Below, piece by piece: positions 23,275-36,100 of a stretch of 64,000 nucleotides of DNA (position 1 is the stretch's first letter; every line of letters starts with the position of its first letter). The notes under the pieces are model-generated. The model was given only the letters and a program-made list of their open reading frames with translations. It made no database searches and was not told the origin of the DNA. The translations under genes were made by a program, and so were the position numbers. This DNA comes from Marsupella aquatica (taxonomy: Eukaryota > Marchantiophyta), in NCBI GenBank assembly GCA_973895155.1, contig OZ316892.1, forward strand, positions 22,072,001 to 22,136,000, in the 5' to 3' direction.

Positions 23275-24480
23275 GATTTAGGGCAAGGGCAAGGGCCGCC
23301 GCCGGAATGTACCCATAAACCAGTGACTCTGACTGATTCCCGGCTTAGGGACTTCTAAGCCATTGCCCCACCACTCTGCCATTCCACTCCCAGCAATCAG
23401 AGTTATGACAGCCCTCACCCAACCCACTTCAATGCACCCGGTACACCTCTTAGTGGCGCTGCTAGTCCCATCATACACTCAGATTGCCTCACACACACAC
23501 ACATCCATGAGAGAAATGAGGCCTGAGAGGAAAACTCAATTAGATTCAACGATGTGCACAATAGTTCACTGAGAACACTTGATTCGAACAATAGTCCCGA
23601 AGGCTGTCTACTCCAGATTGCGACGTGCTTGCCCCGGAAGCCCCGTGCTTGCCATGCAAGCTCAATCCTGAACCTGAGCCCGGCTCACTCCAGATTGCAA
23701 CAGTAGATTGGACTCGAACCAATCCCGTACTTGCCTTGCAAACTCAATCCTGAACTCAACCTCCTTCACTGTACTTCATTCTTGGGGGCACATACAGATC
23801 TCACACCTCCATTTCAGAATGTCAAGTTACGCATGCACAGTTGACTCGACTTCTAAGCTGGTACCAGGCCTAACGGCGATCTACCCCGGACTACAATGAG
23901 GCCCGGCCTCATGCTTGCCCTGCAAGCTCAGCTCTGGCCATAAATCCCTTAGTGCTCTCTACCAGACAAAGGCCGGGACTCCCCATGGATCACGTAGCCT
24001 TGCCAAACTGAACTGTAAATGCTCCTCCTGCTGCACCTCAATCAGTGTCTCAGCCTCCCTACTGTGCTCATCGTAAATGCAATCAAAATCCTCCCCATAG
24101 TTTACAATCACCAATACGTCACCTATCACCAAGGCTATGTATCGGGGGAAAGAACCCAGTTGTGTTGCCCACTAGAAAGAGCCACAATCCAGCTCGCAAA
24201 CCTGGCAAACCGTTGCTGTGAAGCTTGGCTGATTACTCCCTGAGTAATAGCACAACCTAGCTCTCCCCAACACACGACGTCCAAGTCCAGCCTTGCTTGC
24301 ACAGAGCTCCTCCCTGATGCTCAGTCTACGTGAGATCACACAACTGAAGTCCCCCCCTGCCTCTATCGGGGGGCTGCCCTATATACTCTCACACTAAGCC
24401 CAAATGGGTGGATGCTACGTTGTTGGCGCCCCATCCTAGCCCTAACAGAGCCGCCACTATATCTAACTACTAAACCCTAA
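23275..24480 (-). repeat. Degenerate LTR-like fragment related to the 33.1-kb LTR
   Basis: It shares with 33290-33830 the GCCGCCGGAA-GTACC box, the following CCGGCTTA-GG-CTTCTAAGCC stretch, CA-rich tracts, and CCCCCCTGCCTCTA-CG-GGGG, in the same order. It looks like the tail of another LTR of that group, in minus orientation. No clean ends or ORF are visible. Confidence 0.4.
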
Positions 24481-24779
24481 CTTGCAACTTTATTTCTATT
24501 TCAAACTATGTATTTCGGATTTGGCTCTCCTCCACAATTTTTGCGAGCTTGCGCCTCCTCTCCAGATTTCTCTATTCAACCATTTGATGTGTGGATAGCA
24601 GCGTTGGAAGCGGCTTGAGCTCCTCTTTCCAACGAGGTCAATTATAGCCAATTTGGGCAAATACAGAGAAAGTTATGCCCCCGCAACCGAGAGGGGGTAC
24701 GCACTATTGCGCTAACCCAAGTTACATAGCTAACCCGAGTTTGGCTAACCAAGCTATCCTATCTAGCCCGAGTAGAGCT

Positions 24780-24990
24780 AACCCGTGGCCTCTAGCTAAT
24801 CTGCTACCCGCTAGTCTGCTATCCGCTAGTCTGCTAGTCTGCTAGCCTGCTAGTCTGCTAGCCGCTAGTCCGCTAGTCTACTAGTCTGCTAGTCTGCTAG
24901 CCGCTAGTCTACTATCCGCTAGTCTGCTAGTCTGCTATCCGCTATCCGCTAGTCTGCTAGTCTGCTAGCCGCTATCCGCTAGTCTGAGCC
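24780..24990 (+). repeat. CTAGTCTG / CTAGCCG tandem array
   Basis: About 25 units of 7-8 bp (CTAGTCTG, CTATCCG, CTAGCCG) in irregular order. It passes on both sides into looser GCTAACCCGAG-type repeats up to about 25160. Confidence 0.85.
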
Positions 24991-25160
24991 TGAACCCGAG
25001 CTGACCTATGCTAACCCGGGCCCGAGGTCAGGCTAACCCAAACTCGGGCTAAGCCTAAGCTGAAGCCGGGCTGACCTAAGCTAAGCCGTGGCCAAGCTAG
25101 GTTAACCCGAAACCGAAGCCAAACCCGCTAATTCCGGCCACAAGTTAACCCGACACACTA

Positions 25161-26585
25161 ACCAGGCCGTATCTTTCTTAATACACCTCCGTTTCCCGAG
25201 TGTTTTATATCGATTTTACTCGCCTTGACCAGATCTTTCCAATAGATCCGGATTTGGCGACGCATTGAAAGAGATACGGTCGCCGACCACCCGCGACATA
25301 TGATTGCCCTTATTCTTGCCATCTCGCTGATCCTTCTATAGTCTCACAGTTACTTACCGTGCACAGCATACCAATTCCATCGTATTATTGAATAAGGACC
25401 ATGTCACGCGTCACAGTGGCACCTCAAAACCCTCTGGAATGACATGGCAATTGCAGTACACCATACGCCATGGACCAATATCCCACGTTTCTCTACCCTT
25501 CACCCCTCTCTTGAGGTGTTTGTCTGCCTCTGGTCCCTCATCCCTGCACCACGCACGAGGGCACCTACGACACTGGATAAATTCCCAGATGCCATCCCGA
25601 TACTCCTTGCAAACATCACAATAATGCCTTGGGCATATCAGAGCAGCGGGATGTGCATCTTAGTTCTCTGCATACCCTACCCCAAGAGAGGCAACTCCCT
25701 TGCCCTCAGTATGGTCCGCAGACAACCCACGTGATATCACGCGTTGCCATTTCTAGAGGGCATTTTGTTGAGTGAAAGATATCACTGTGCAATGTACGGG
25801 CTACAACACAAAATTTCCCTTTTTTTTTCTCCTGGCACAAAAAATATTCTTGAATAAAAGATGTCATTGCACAAAAGACTGACCATGACCACCACAAAAG
25901 TATAACATTGAAATGAGATGTGTTTTAAAATTTTACCTCTTTTCTCTCCTGTTCCTTTTAAACCTTAATCCCCCCTTTTCCCAGGCCCCATTTTCACTAC
26001 TTTTGGTCTTCTCTTTTTCTCAATCACTCCACTCACTTGTTGCCCCCACTTCCCCCTCCACTCCCATGCGAGGATGGAGCCCTTTGAGGGGCTGCCCTAT
26101 AGTGCAAGTGTGTCCCTCGCCCAACACCTTGTCATCAACGCCCGTGCCACGCTCTTTACTATGTCTTTGGGCCTTATTATTTTATTTTCTTGGCATTGGA
26201 AATGACAATACAAATGACTGGAAAAATCACCACAATTTTTAGGAGAATAGTATTTTGATTGATAACAAGAAGCCTTAAGGGATGAGTCCAAAGCCTTATT
26301 TCTCTTTTCAAAATCTTCATGATATTCAAAAATGTGTACCAAAAAACCACCAAAAAATGGTATGTATTTTCCAAACTAGACTGAAAGAGAATTTTACCAC
26401 CAAAATCTAAGCATATCTTATATGATATTCTCACAATTGTATAAACCTTGAAATATGCACTTTATAAAAGTAGTCAAAATCAAACTCATCGATTAGAGTT
26501 TAAGTCAAACTCAAAGTTTTACAAAATATAACCCAACTTAAGCCCAAGTGGTTTCAAATGCTACGAGTCCCTCTATTTACCTAGT
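25161..26585. other. No recognisable feature
   Basis: I see no convincing gene, LTR end or array here. The open frames are short and show no family motifs. Base composition turns AT-rich after 25900. Confidence 0.5.
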
Positions 26586-27723
26586 CTAATCCAAAGGGAC
26601 CGCTTTCGGGCCTTCCTCGGTTCCGGAAGTCCCTGCTGTCAATTCTGGAACAATTGTGGCATCGTCAACCATGCTATCCTCTTCGGCCTGAGGAATGTCT
26701 TCCTCACTCTCCTCATCCGTCTCCCCCTGTCCGTCTTCCTCTTCAATGTTATCTGCAAGGTTAAGAATCCTCCCTTTCAACACACTGCTCTGTCGCTCGT
26801 CAATCTCAATGGCAACGCAATGTCTCCCCATGGCCAAGGAGGAGGTTGTCCCAGTCCCTGATCCTGAACAAATATCCAAAACCCAGTCTCCAACCTGACT
26901 AAAATGACTCACTTCCCAATCTAACAATGCACGTGGTTTCTGATAGACATTCACTGCCTTGTTATCCCCGTTGTGTTTCAGCTTCTTAGTCACAGCTGCG
27001 CATACAACCACATTGTTCCTTGATTCATTTGTGTCAAAATTGAAGTGCTCCAATGACCGTTTACCATCCTAGCTGTGAAAGCCAATTGTAAAGCACTCAA
27101 AGTTGCTGTTCAATCTTGGCCCACCAGCATTCTTCACATTATCCTTAACCCTGAAAAGTCACAAAAAGTCAAGGAGTCATTTAAACTTAGAAACATGGTT
27201 CATGATTTAACTAATAGTTGTTTTTTTCAAAAACAAATATTTCTTACCACACACAATTCTGGAACCCTCCATTACACTCCGCTTTCAAAACGGTCTTGAT
27301 GGCCTCATATTGGTCAAGGCTATGGTGAATGATAATATGCCACAACTTTGCAGTAGTAGCCACCTTGAACGATTAGACCATTTTTATGATCTCCTCAATT
27401 CCCCATCCAATAGTGTCCTCATGAAGACATCCAGGCAATGCAAACCCGTAGGGAATATCCACTAAAGCTAATGTGTAAGCCCGACCCGGAACCACCTCGT
27501 GTAATCGCTGAGCATCATGAGTAAAAATATCATAGTGCACATCACCAAACTCTGGATGCTCAAACGAATTTGGATGAAGTTCCCCCTCTTGGGTTTGCCG
27601 ACTAGAAGTCTTCATGGATAGCCAATTTTGCGCTTGCACAATATGTGCATTGAATTTGTCCGGGAATGACTTGAGATCTTTGCCTTCCTCATCTCCCTTC
27701 TTTTTCCGGGAGGTGGTATCTTT
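26586..27723 (-). pseudogene. Beta-class DNA N4/N6 methyltransferase, degenerate
   Basis: Enzymes of this class move a methyl group from S-adenosylmethionine to adenine N6 or cytosine N4 in DNA. The exon entered at 27723 (after TTTGTAG) carries the catalytic motif IV as VDIPYGF at about 27440-27460 and ends at a GTAAGAA donor (27247). Exon 2 starts at 27150 after TTTTCAG; splicing keeps the frame. Exon 2 contains a motif X-like QKPRALLDW and the SAM-binding motif I LDICSGSGTGTTSS at about 26840-26880, followed by VAIEIDER. It ends in an acidic tail. The order IV then X-I fits the PF01555 type. TAA at 27373-27375 and TAG at 27069-27071 break the frame, so no intact protein is made. The 5' start is not identified. 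It lies head-to-head with the DUF7869-type gene. Confidence 0.8.
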
Positions 27724-27877
27724 CTACAAAAGGGAACCTTACAATTAGAAACAAGGATTCCAAATATTAAATGAATTCAAACAATCATTCGAAGAAAGGT
27801 GACAGAATCTTACCCATGTCTGGAAAACAGGTACAAAATTCTTAAGCACATTGTCTGTGCAATGCTCGGGGTACTTG

Positions 27878-27905
27878 GTTTAGGGTTTAGGGTTTAGGGT
27901 TTAGG
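27878..27905 (+). repeat. Interstitial plant telomere repeat
   Basis: About three and a half to four copies of TTTAGGG, the plant telomere unit, between the methyltransferase relic and the DUF7869-type gene. Confidence 0.9.
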
Positions 27906-27935
27906 TAAGCCAACGTCGGAAACATTTCACAGGGG

Positions 27936-30900
27936 ATGAGGGAAGAAACTAGACGACCAGTGTTATTGAAAAGTATTCCAGAAAGGAATTCTAATGTGCA
28001 TTCCTCATTTTTACCTCGGAGTCATGGTGTTGGGGCAGGGAGCGGATCAAGTCACGGAAACTCAAACAGGGAAACCAACCTGGTGGAGAGGGACCCTAGG
28101 AAAATATTGAAAGGGTCCCTACACGGTAATGGAGGGATTTCTGAAATACGCCCAGGTATTCCAAGGCTGCATAGAGTGAAGGAAGAGCCTCCATCACCGA
28201 AGGCTACAGGTTTGGAATCTCGGGATGTTCAGAAGAAAATATTGGTGACCATTTCATCATTGAATGATAGCGAGTCTTCGGAGAGTGAGGAGGATGATGA
28301 TGTTCCGGTGGCATCTAGTCGTTACAAACGTACAAGCAACGCCACTTTGTGTGAAACAAAGTTGAAAGAGGAGGATATCAAGAAAACAAATAGTAAGTAC
28401 TGTTGTCAGAGTCATTGTCTCCTAAGTCTATCTCCAAAAGAAATTCGTGAGGCGCGTTCTAAATTTTTGAGGCAGAAATCTCAGGATCAATCTTTATCTT
28501 TGCAGTGGCTTATAAAGCGAGACGGAAATGAAGGAGGGAGAGTCTATTTGGGGAGAACATAATTTGATTTGGCCTTTTTTTATTGAAATGGAAGCATTGC
28601 AGACTATATCTTACACGTTCAAATGGTCAAAAGAGTATTTGTCGGAAAGCTTTCAAGCTTATATTTTGCATTGGCAATCAGAGATTAAATAGAATTTTGA
28701 AATTAGACAACCAAGACTTAGGATATTCTAAACCAGTTGGACGCCCTCCATCTGTTAAAAGATTAGTCTTGGTCAGTTGGCTTAGGTCGTTTTTTGAGAC
28801 ACGCGTGGAAACATTGCCAAATAAAGAAGTTTCACTTTTACCGGATAATTATTCAAAGCTGGAGGTATGGAAGATCTACGACTCCAACTATGCCAAGATT
28901 GATGAATCATAAAAAATATCCTATCGACAATTCTTGAAAGTTTGGGTTCAAGAATTTGGTCATGTGAAGATTCCTCCAGTCAATCGATTCAGTGCTTGTG
29001 CGGATTGCGAGGAGTTCAAATCAATTCAGGACAAAGCTGTCTCGGAGACCGAAAAGAGTAAGTTACTTACAAGTTTGACAAGTTTTTTGTTTCAAGAATA
29101 TGGCTTAGCACATGATTTCTATTTTTTTTAAGAAATTAACAAGTTGTTTTTCCAAGGCGAGGGGAAATTATGTTACAAAAACATAGAGACCAACAATCCA
29201 AAGAACGTGAGAAACTCGCGAAGCATCGTAAGAAATGTTTTTCAAATCCTGATAAATATTTTGGAGTTGTCATTGATGGGATGGATCAGAAGAAGACAAG
29301 GTTGCCTCATTGGCCGCGGCCCCCAAAATCGGTGGACGAAACATGTTTGATCCAAATGCACGTTGTCGGATGCCTAGTTTTCAATGGTGCACTATTTTCA
29401 AGAGTGTTTCTTAATTATCCTGTATTGCATAATGATGGAAACTTGACAGTCACAATCTTGCAAAGGGTGTTTCACGAATGGGAAGAAAAGCAAGGTGGCT
29501 TGCCGCCTGTTCTCTATCTTCAACTTGATAATACCAGTAGAGAAAATAAAAATAATTTACTCTTTGCCTATCTTCATATGTTGATTAGAAGAAAGTTTTT
29601 TCGGAAAATCAAACTAGGATTCTTGTTGGTTGGACACACACGAGACCAAATAGATCAAATGTTCAGTCGATTTTCTAAACGACTAGCAAGGTTTAAGCCA
29701 TTCACATACGAAAGCCTATGTGATATTATTTGTGAATCATATCAACCCCAACCAAATATCACTCTTTTAAAGGAAACATATGATTTCCGTCAATATGCCT
29801 ACTCAGATCCACCTTTAGTCATTGAAAGGATTCGAAATGTTACCTTCCACCACCAGTACAAATTTGCATTTGACAAGTTGGAAGATCAAGTTCCAACCCA
29901 ATGGGGGAAGAAGTTTTCCACGGACTCAACTTGGAAACCTGACGGAGGCGTGAAATTTTTGAGGGAAGAGGAGCCAGAAAAGGTGATGGGTTGTGCTCCC
30001 GGACTACCCCTTTTCAAAAAGGGGGATAAGAACGTTACAAGGACTCAACCAAATATGTCTAGTTCTTGAAGAATGACTTTGAAGGAGATGGATGATTCGT
30101 TAAATGAGATTCAAAAGGGAATACTTGCAGTTGAAACTTTATTCTCAGAAGAGGAAGTGAACTGGTGGAGAATGTTTTTTGAAGAGCAACGGGAATTGAA
30201 TAAATCCTTGCTCCCCCGGGTACGCAACTCTTGTATAATTGGCAGGGGTCTACATTTTTATATGGACTAAAAAGTTGGCTATACAAAATTATTAAAATTT
30301 GAAAAAACCTGGGTTTTCCACTTAAAAAATTTTTCAAGTCATATAAAAGGTTTGGTTCTCCTCTTTTTCCATATGAAATTAAAAAATATTCCTATACATG
30401 TTGTAGTTTTTATTAAAAGATTTTTAAAATTTTATTAAAAATCCTAAAAAGCTGGCTAGTTTGGCTGTAGACCCCTGTATTAAAAAAAAGTCATATAATT
30501 TGGTTTTGATCAACTTTTTATACATCAAAACATATTCGGAATTTTTTTTAAGTTACATTTTTGGATTCCTTGAGTTGAGAGGTACAAGACTTTAGTAAAC
30601 TAAAATGAAATCTAAGATGGTCTAAGGATATAGGGTCATTATAAGGAATTAAAAACTTGATTTATAAAAAGGGGAGTTGCATACCCGGGCTTGCTCCTTG
30701 ATCAAAGACCATTGATTTTCCCTTTTCAATGGCCACGTTCCCAAGGGGAGATTGCTGTTGTTGTTGAAGTTCCCAGAGTCCTTGTCAATGAAGAGGAAAT
30801 TGAAGAGAGAGTATACGGGACCTACTAGAGATATATACGTGGGTCCTTATCGGAATCAAGGAAAGATAGATGCAGAGAAGGAGAATATGGAAGGAGACTT

Positions 30901-31372
30901 TTTGGATCTTGAAGTCAACACTTATATTTCTGTTGCTGGAGAAGAATTGGAAACATTTTGGGTGGCCAAGGTGGAAATAATTGACCAGCGCGACGAGTTC
31001 AACATTCCAAAAATGATTTATGTTTTATGGCATGCTGCAAAAACCGGGTCAGATCCTTGGAAAGCCAAGTACTTACCAAAAGTCTTAAACTACGAAAAGA
31101 AGAAAAGTGGTCGTGGGAAAGGAACTTTGAAACCAATATGGTTTCAGCAAGAGCTTGATTTATCTTCAACGACTGTTTTTGCTTACAACTTCATGTTGAC
31201 AAAATCTGATACATTGTACAAAAAGACAGTAGATCGAATCAAAATCCGATTGACTGAATTTTTGGCAGAAGAGAAAGAGCAAGAACAAGAGAATGGATCA
31301 GCTAGAACCCCGCTAGGAGATAAATCTAGGGATATTTTGTTTCAAGAATTGAGGACTTATGGATCTGAGTAA
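27936..31372 (+). pseudogene. DUF7869-type gene, putative RNase H-like nuclease/transposase, degenerate
   Basis: The visible parts follow the order of the DUF7869 family known from non-seed plants, algae and invertebrates. A Ser/Glu-rich N-terminus from ATG 27936 is followed by YCCQSHCLLSLS and DQSLSLQWLIK. After a frame change near 28570 come NGQKSICRKAF, PVGRPPS and HVKIPPVNRFSACADCEEF. An intron runs from GTAAGT at 29058 to 29156. The main domain has VIDGMDQKK (about 29270) and LYLQLDNTSRENKN (about 29515-29555), followed by VGHTRDQIDQMFSRF. The spaced Asp residues suggest an RNase H/DDE-like active site (inference). A further intron from GTACGC at 30220 separates a C-terminal exon (30752-31372) with a BAH- or chromo-like feel (FWVAKVEIID). 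Stops at 28910-28912 and 30067-30069 and frame changes show decay. The family's function is not established. Confidence 0.7.
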
Positions 31373-31739
31373 TGAAAAGTAGTTATTGTTTGTGACATTA
31401 CCATTGAAAAACATGGATAACTTGAAATTTTCAAATTTTCAAAATGCCTTTACCACTTATTCATGAATTCAGGGTTAAAGTTTCTTGAGAAATTTGTAGT
31501 TTAATATTTTCTTAGTGGGTTGTGTTTCAATTCAATTAGATGGTGTCATTTCTATCCTCCTTGTCTTCTTTTCACAATAATGTGTATCAGGTTAAGTTGT
31601 AGTAGTTTATTTTCTGGTTTTTAAATGACAATGGCTTTTGGCTCAGGTGATTTAGCTGTCGGTTCAAGAGACAGCTCGTGTAGTTGTGAGACCATTGTAG
31701 ATAATAGTGTTGTATTTGAGGTCATTTATTGGTGGAATG

Positions 31740-32557
31740 TAACTTCAGATGAATTTGGTCATTTTAGGCTGTCAAAACATAGCTAGTTTATGTCATATTT
31801 TGTTCGCTCCATATTTTTGTTCTAAAATAGGTGCTAATTTTGGCACTTTTTTTGACTTTTTCGTTGTTTTTCTGATTTTTTGGCTAGAGTTCCTAAAGTA
31901 TGGGCTTGTTACTCATCATTTAAGGCTTCTTGTTGTATATATAAATGTACATAATTATTAGAGATTATCAAGCCTTTAAGTTGTACATCAATTTAATGAT
32001 GAGACTCACAACAAAAGATGGCTTGTTAGGTCTCTAAATGTATTTCAAATCTAATATGTGAGTGCCACTAGTCTTTATATATACTACCATACATTTTGGA
32101 TGACTAATCATACCCTAAACCCTAAAACATATACTAAACCATAAACCTAAAAATAGTCATATGTTGTTTATCATGTCATTTATCACTTTTGGTTTAAATG
32201 ACTACTAACATTTTTAAACACTGATATTTGCATATTTGATTTATTAGTCATTAGTCACTGTCGTCTGAAATGACTTCCCATATGTGAAACATTGATATGA
32301 CAGAGTTTTTGTTAATTGTGTCATTCACAAAGACTGTCCAAAATGACTACAACTCATGATTGTTGTCATTATAGCAGTCAAAGTCATTTGGCTCATTGGT
32401 TTAAATGACACTATTGCAAGTATTAGTCATTTTTTGCACCCCGTCATTTTGGACAATCATTTCAATGTCATTAATGTTATGTCATTTACATATTTTGTCA
32501 TTTGAGCACATAAGTCATATGTGTCATAGTCATAAAAGGCCCCATTTTCTACTAGTG
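31740..32557 (-). mobile_element. Terminal part of another CACTA element
   Basis: On the minus strand the sequence from 32557 reads CACTAGTAGAAAATGGGGCC, a typical CACTA end. Inside it are about 15 dispersed copies of GTCATTT/AAATGAC, the expected subterminal repeats. I did not find the matching left end, so the element is partial or its other end is disguised by insertions. Confidence 0.7.
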
Positions 32558-33126
32558 ATCATATACGGCAAGGTAGCCAATGCCGGGAAGGAGAGTACAG
32601 GAGCCGTAGGGGTGGAACCCCCACAGACAAAAGCCGGGCAGACAAAATCCGGGGTGACAAAAGCTGGGGTGGCAGAAGCCGGACAGGTAGAAGCCAATGA
32701 AGCCGAGGCCGAAGTAATGGTGGGACTGGACTCGCCAATGATGGGTTGACCCGGTCAGGAGCGGGTAACCTGTCAGAGAATGGAAAGCCTACATTGGCGC
32801 CGAGGAAGGACTGGGGGCGTCCATTGAGGACCAGCCACCAATGTCGTGACGGTGTAAGGGCGCCGTCCCTTTTAGAGAGGGCGGACGTGGAGGTAGGAGG
32901 CGTGAGTGGGCAGAGCGGGCACAGACTTCCAAATTTAGGATTAGGATCAGGACCAAGAAGCGGCCCTGACACTTAGTTTAGTGGGTTTGCTGATCCATTG
33001 ATAAGGGCAACACTTGTGCTCTTGCCCCGCTGTACATAGGTAGATTCCACTTAGGAGTAGATTTGGCTTACGTAACAAGGAAATAGGTAGGTACGCTGTC
33101 GGGATAAATACCTGGTCAGCGGGGAC
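32558..33126 (+). mobile_element. Giant LTR copy D, left piece (5' truncated)
   Basis: It matches the end of the LTR ORF (repeats near GQVEANEAEAEV, then LTRSGAGNLSEN) and the first part of the LTR tail. It is interrupted at 33126 by the family-2 LTR and resumes at 36705. The 5' part is missing at the CACTA end 32557. Confidence 0.8.
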
Positions 33127-36100
33127 TGTCACGTCGTAGGCTTCGGCCTTAACTCAGACTTCAGCTTAGACGGGCACATCCCTCATAAATCTGAGGGTTC
33201 GGGCAGGAAGGGAAGCACGTAATGCACCTTATTCTCGTAAACTAGCGCTAAGTGCGCATACTGCTAAATACGGACACCTCCTAGGTATGGTTTGTGTTCC
33301 GCCGCCGGAACGTACCTTAGTCGATAGCAGGATCGACCCCGGCTTAAGGGCTTCTAAGCCTTCGTGCTGTCCGCCTTCGATCCGGATTCGATGATACAGG
33401 TCCTCAACCCGTGCTCGCAACCACTTACCCGCAGGCTGCACCCCGTGCACTCGGGTAGTGCGTTCGGCCTGGCGCTGCCACCCATATACGAGAAACCCAC
33501 ACACATATGCGCACACATGCATACAGACATATAGAATCTCGATTTACACGAAGGAAAATGATGGGAAAGGATTTTACTACAAAGGGAACATATGCGTACA
33601 CTTAGTTGACACGACAGCCCTGGAATGCACAGGTTCAAGGCCGAGGGTGCACACTACAACGGAGCCCGGCTCCGCACTCGCCCGGCGAGCTTAGTCCTAC
33701 CCCCTCCCCTTGGTACTCTGTCATTCCCAGAGGTCGGGACTCCCCGCATGTCCCGCGGATGTCCGACTCTGAAACTAAAAACCCCCCCTGCCTCTACCGA
33801 GGGGTGCACTAAATACTAAGAGCCAAGGAACGGGGTGTCCTCTCGCCGAAGATTCGCTGACTAAGGTCCTAACTAAGCTGACAGTCAGGCCAGAAAACGG
33901 CTGTGTCTTATTAGAAGATCCTAATCTACGCAGGCTAGACAGCAGGGCAGCGCTGCTGTACCTAAGGCAGGTGCCTGTCCCAAGAGCCTGACTAAGCCAA
34001 TCCTAATCCTAATCTATTCCTACTCCGCCGCTAATGCCTGGCACGCTTGCCAGAGCCGCCCGAATGGGAACGGCCATCCCGCTGCCTTCGAAGCCTGTCA
34101 TTGTCCGCTTTGAGGAGCTGGACCTGGTCCAGCAGAGATTCGTTCTCTCGCCTCGCCGCGTCCGTCTCCTCTGCTGCCTCCTGACATGCCTCCTCCAGCT
34201 GCTGGGCGTCGCTTGTCAGTTTACTCGCCAGCTGGTCCTGCTTCTCGGCCTCGGTTTGGAGCCGTGCCATCTCGGCCTGCAGCGTGGCTATCTCCGTCGC
34301 GTCCCGCTGGGCTCGCTCCTCGGCCTCCTCCAGGTCTTTCTGCCAGGTGACAGCTTGTTTCTTCAAATTGTCAATCTGGTTCCGGAGTCGTGTAATCTCG
34401 GCCTCGTTCCCAGCTTTGGCCTGTTCGGCTAGGGCGGTAAGAGCGTACGCCTTTGCTAACAACTCATCGGCGGCTGCAACCTTGGGTCGTAGTTGCAGAA
34501 GCTCAGCCTCTTGAGCCGCCACTTCGTTCTTTAGGTACACAGACTCCACCCGGTACCGCTCTATCCTCTGAAGGGCCTCCGACTGGGCCCGACCTGCCTT
34601 TACGGCGGCAACCAACTCCTGATTGAAGAAACAGGCTACCTTCCGGGCCATGAACTCCCCGGTATCCCGGGCAATTTGATGAGAGAAATCTCCCAGAAGC
34701 CCGTTCAGAAACGTACCCCGTACGAAGAGTTCCGGGTGGTCCAAGTTGTGCCTGTCCGGATTACGCCTTCCCGCCAATGTACAACGTCTTCCTTCGCCGC
34801 TCCATCTCTTCATGGAATTTCTTAGCGAAGTACGACGCCCATTTCCTAGGTCGATAGTTCTCGACCTGGATAACCTGGGCGGCGGAGATCTCCCCCCGGG
34901 GTTCCATCATGTGGAGAGCGTACCTCTGGAACTCCAGCCGCTCAGCTATCTCGGGCATGAGGCAGGTCCTCATCACGAACCCGTTGTCTACTGATCCCTC
35001 TGAGGGAAAACTTGAAGATTGGTACTTGGCCCCCTTGCCCTCGGGAGCCCGTGATTCGACTCGATGGTCACCTTCGGGTAACCCGAAGATCATCTTGAGC
35101 CGTTCTTCTGTGAGGGACATATTCCTTCCCCACAGCCGAGTCTGTTGACGTACGTCGTCATAATTCTTGACAAATTCTGTCATGTCCTCCCCGTAGTACC
35201 TGCAAGTGTTCCAGGGGAGAGAGGTGAGGTGCTCAAATCCTGAGTCTTCATGTACACCGCATGCTTGGGATGGAGGATGTTGCTATGAACGTTTTCCCCC
35301 ATGCGATGCATCGTCACCTTGGCTACGGCTACCGTGGCCAACGGTAACCCGGATGCAGTGGCGGATTCCTTCCTCTTCTTTCCCCGTGACTGACTTGGGG
35401 AAGGTGATACTTCCCCATCCTCCCGATCGGGCCTGGGGAGTGCCACTGCGGTTGGTAACGGGCCCGGGGCGGCCATGGTCACTATGTTGTCTGTTGGGGG
35501 CGCTCCTGGGGTCAGAGCAGGGGGTGGGGACGATATAGTGTCGGCCCCCCGAGCGCTTGTTCCTCTGGGCCGCCTGGTCAAGGGTGGGGTAGCCTCGTCG
35601 TCATCGCTAAGATCCACAGCGTTGATGACGGAGCGTACCTGTGCTGGCTGGGTGATAGGTGGTGGGGTTTGGCTAGGCTGCGGCTGAGGCTGAAGCTGAA
35701 GCTGAGGTTGAGGCTGAAGCTGAGGTTGCATGGGCACGGGTACGGGTACGGGCCCGGCTGAGTTGGTCATGTTGGTTGATGGCCGAGTTCCCATGAAGCT
35801 CTGCAGGTGCTGGTAGAAGTTCTCCGAAGCGAGTGCGGACGCCCTTGTCGAACGGTTGGTACTGGACTCGCCGTTAATGACAGCCCGAACCTGGGCAGGG
35901 ATGTGGTCGAAGTGATGTCGCTGCAGGTCGATTGTACCCGGGATATTGAAGACCTCGTTCGGAAGCCGAAGCAATGCTTCCCAGAACCCGATATATTTGT
36001 CTCCGTTGAAGAAGTACCCAGATACCTCAGCTGGTCGGTAAAGCTCGCTTTGAGACGGGTAGTCAAAGTTAAGGACGTAGTGGTGTCGTCTTGCTAGGCG

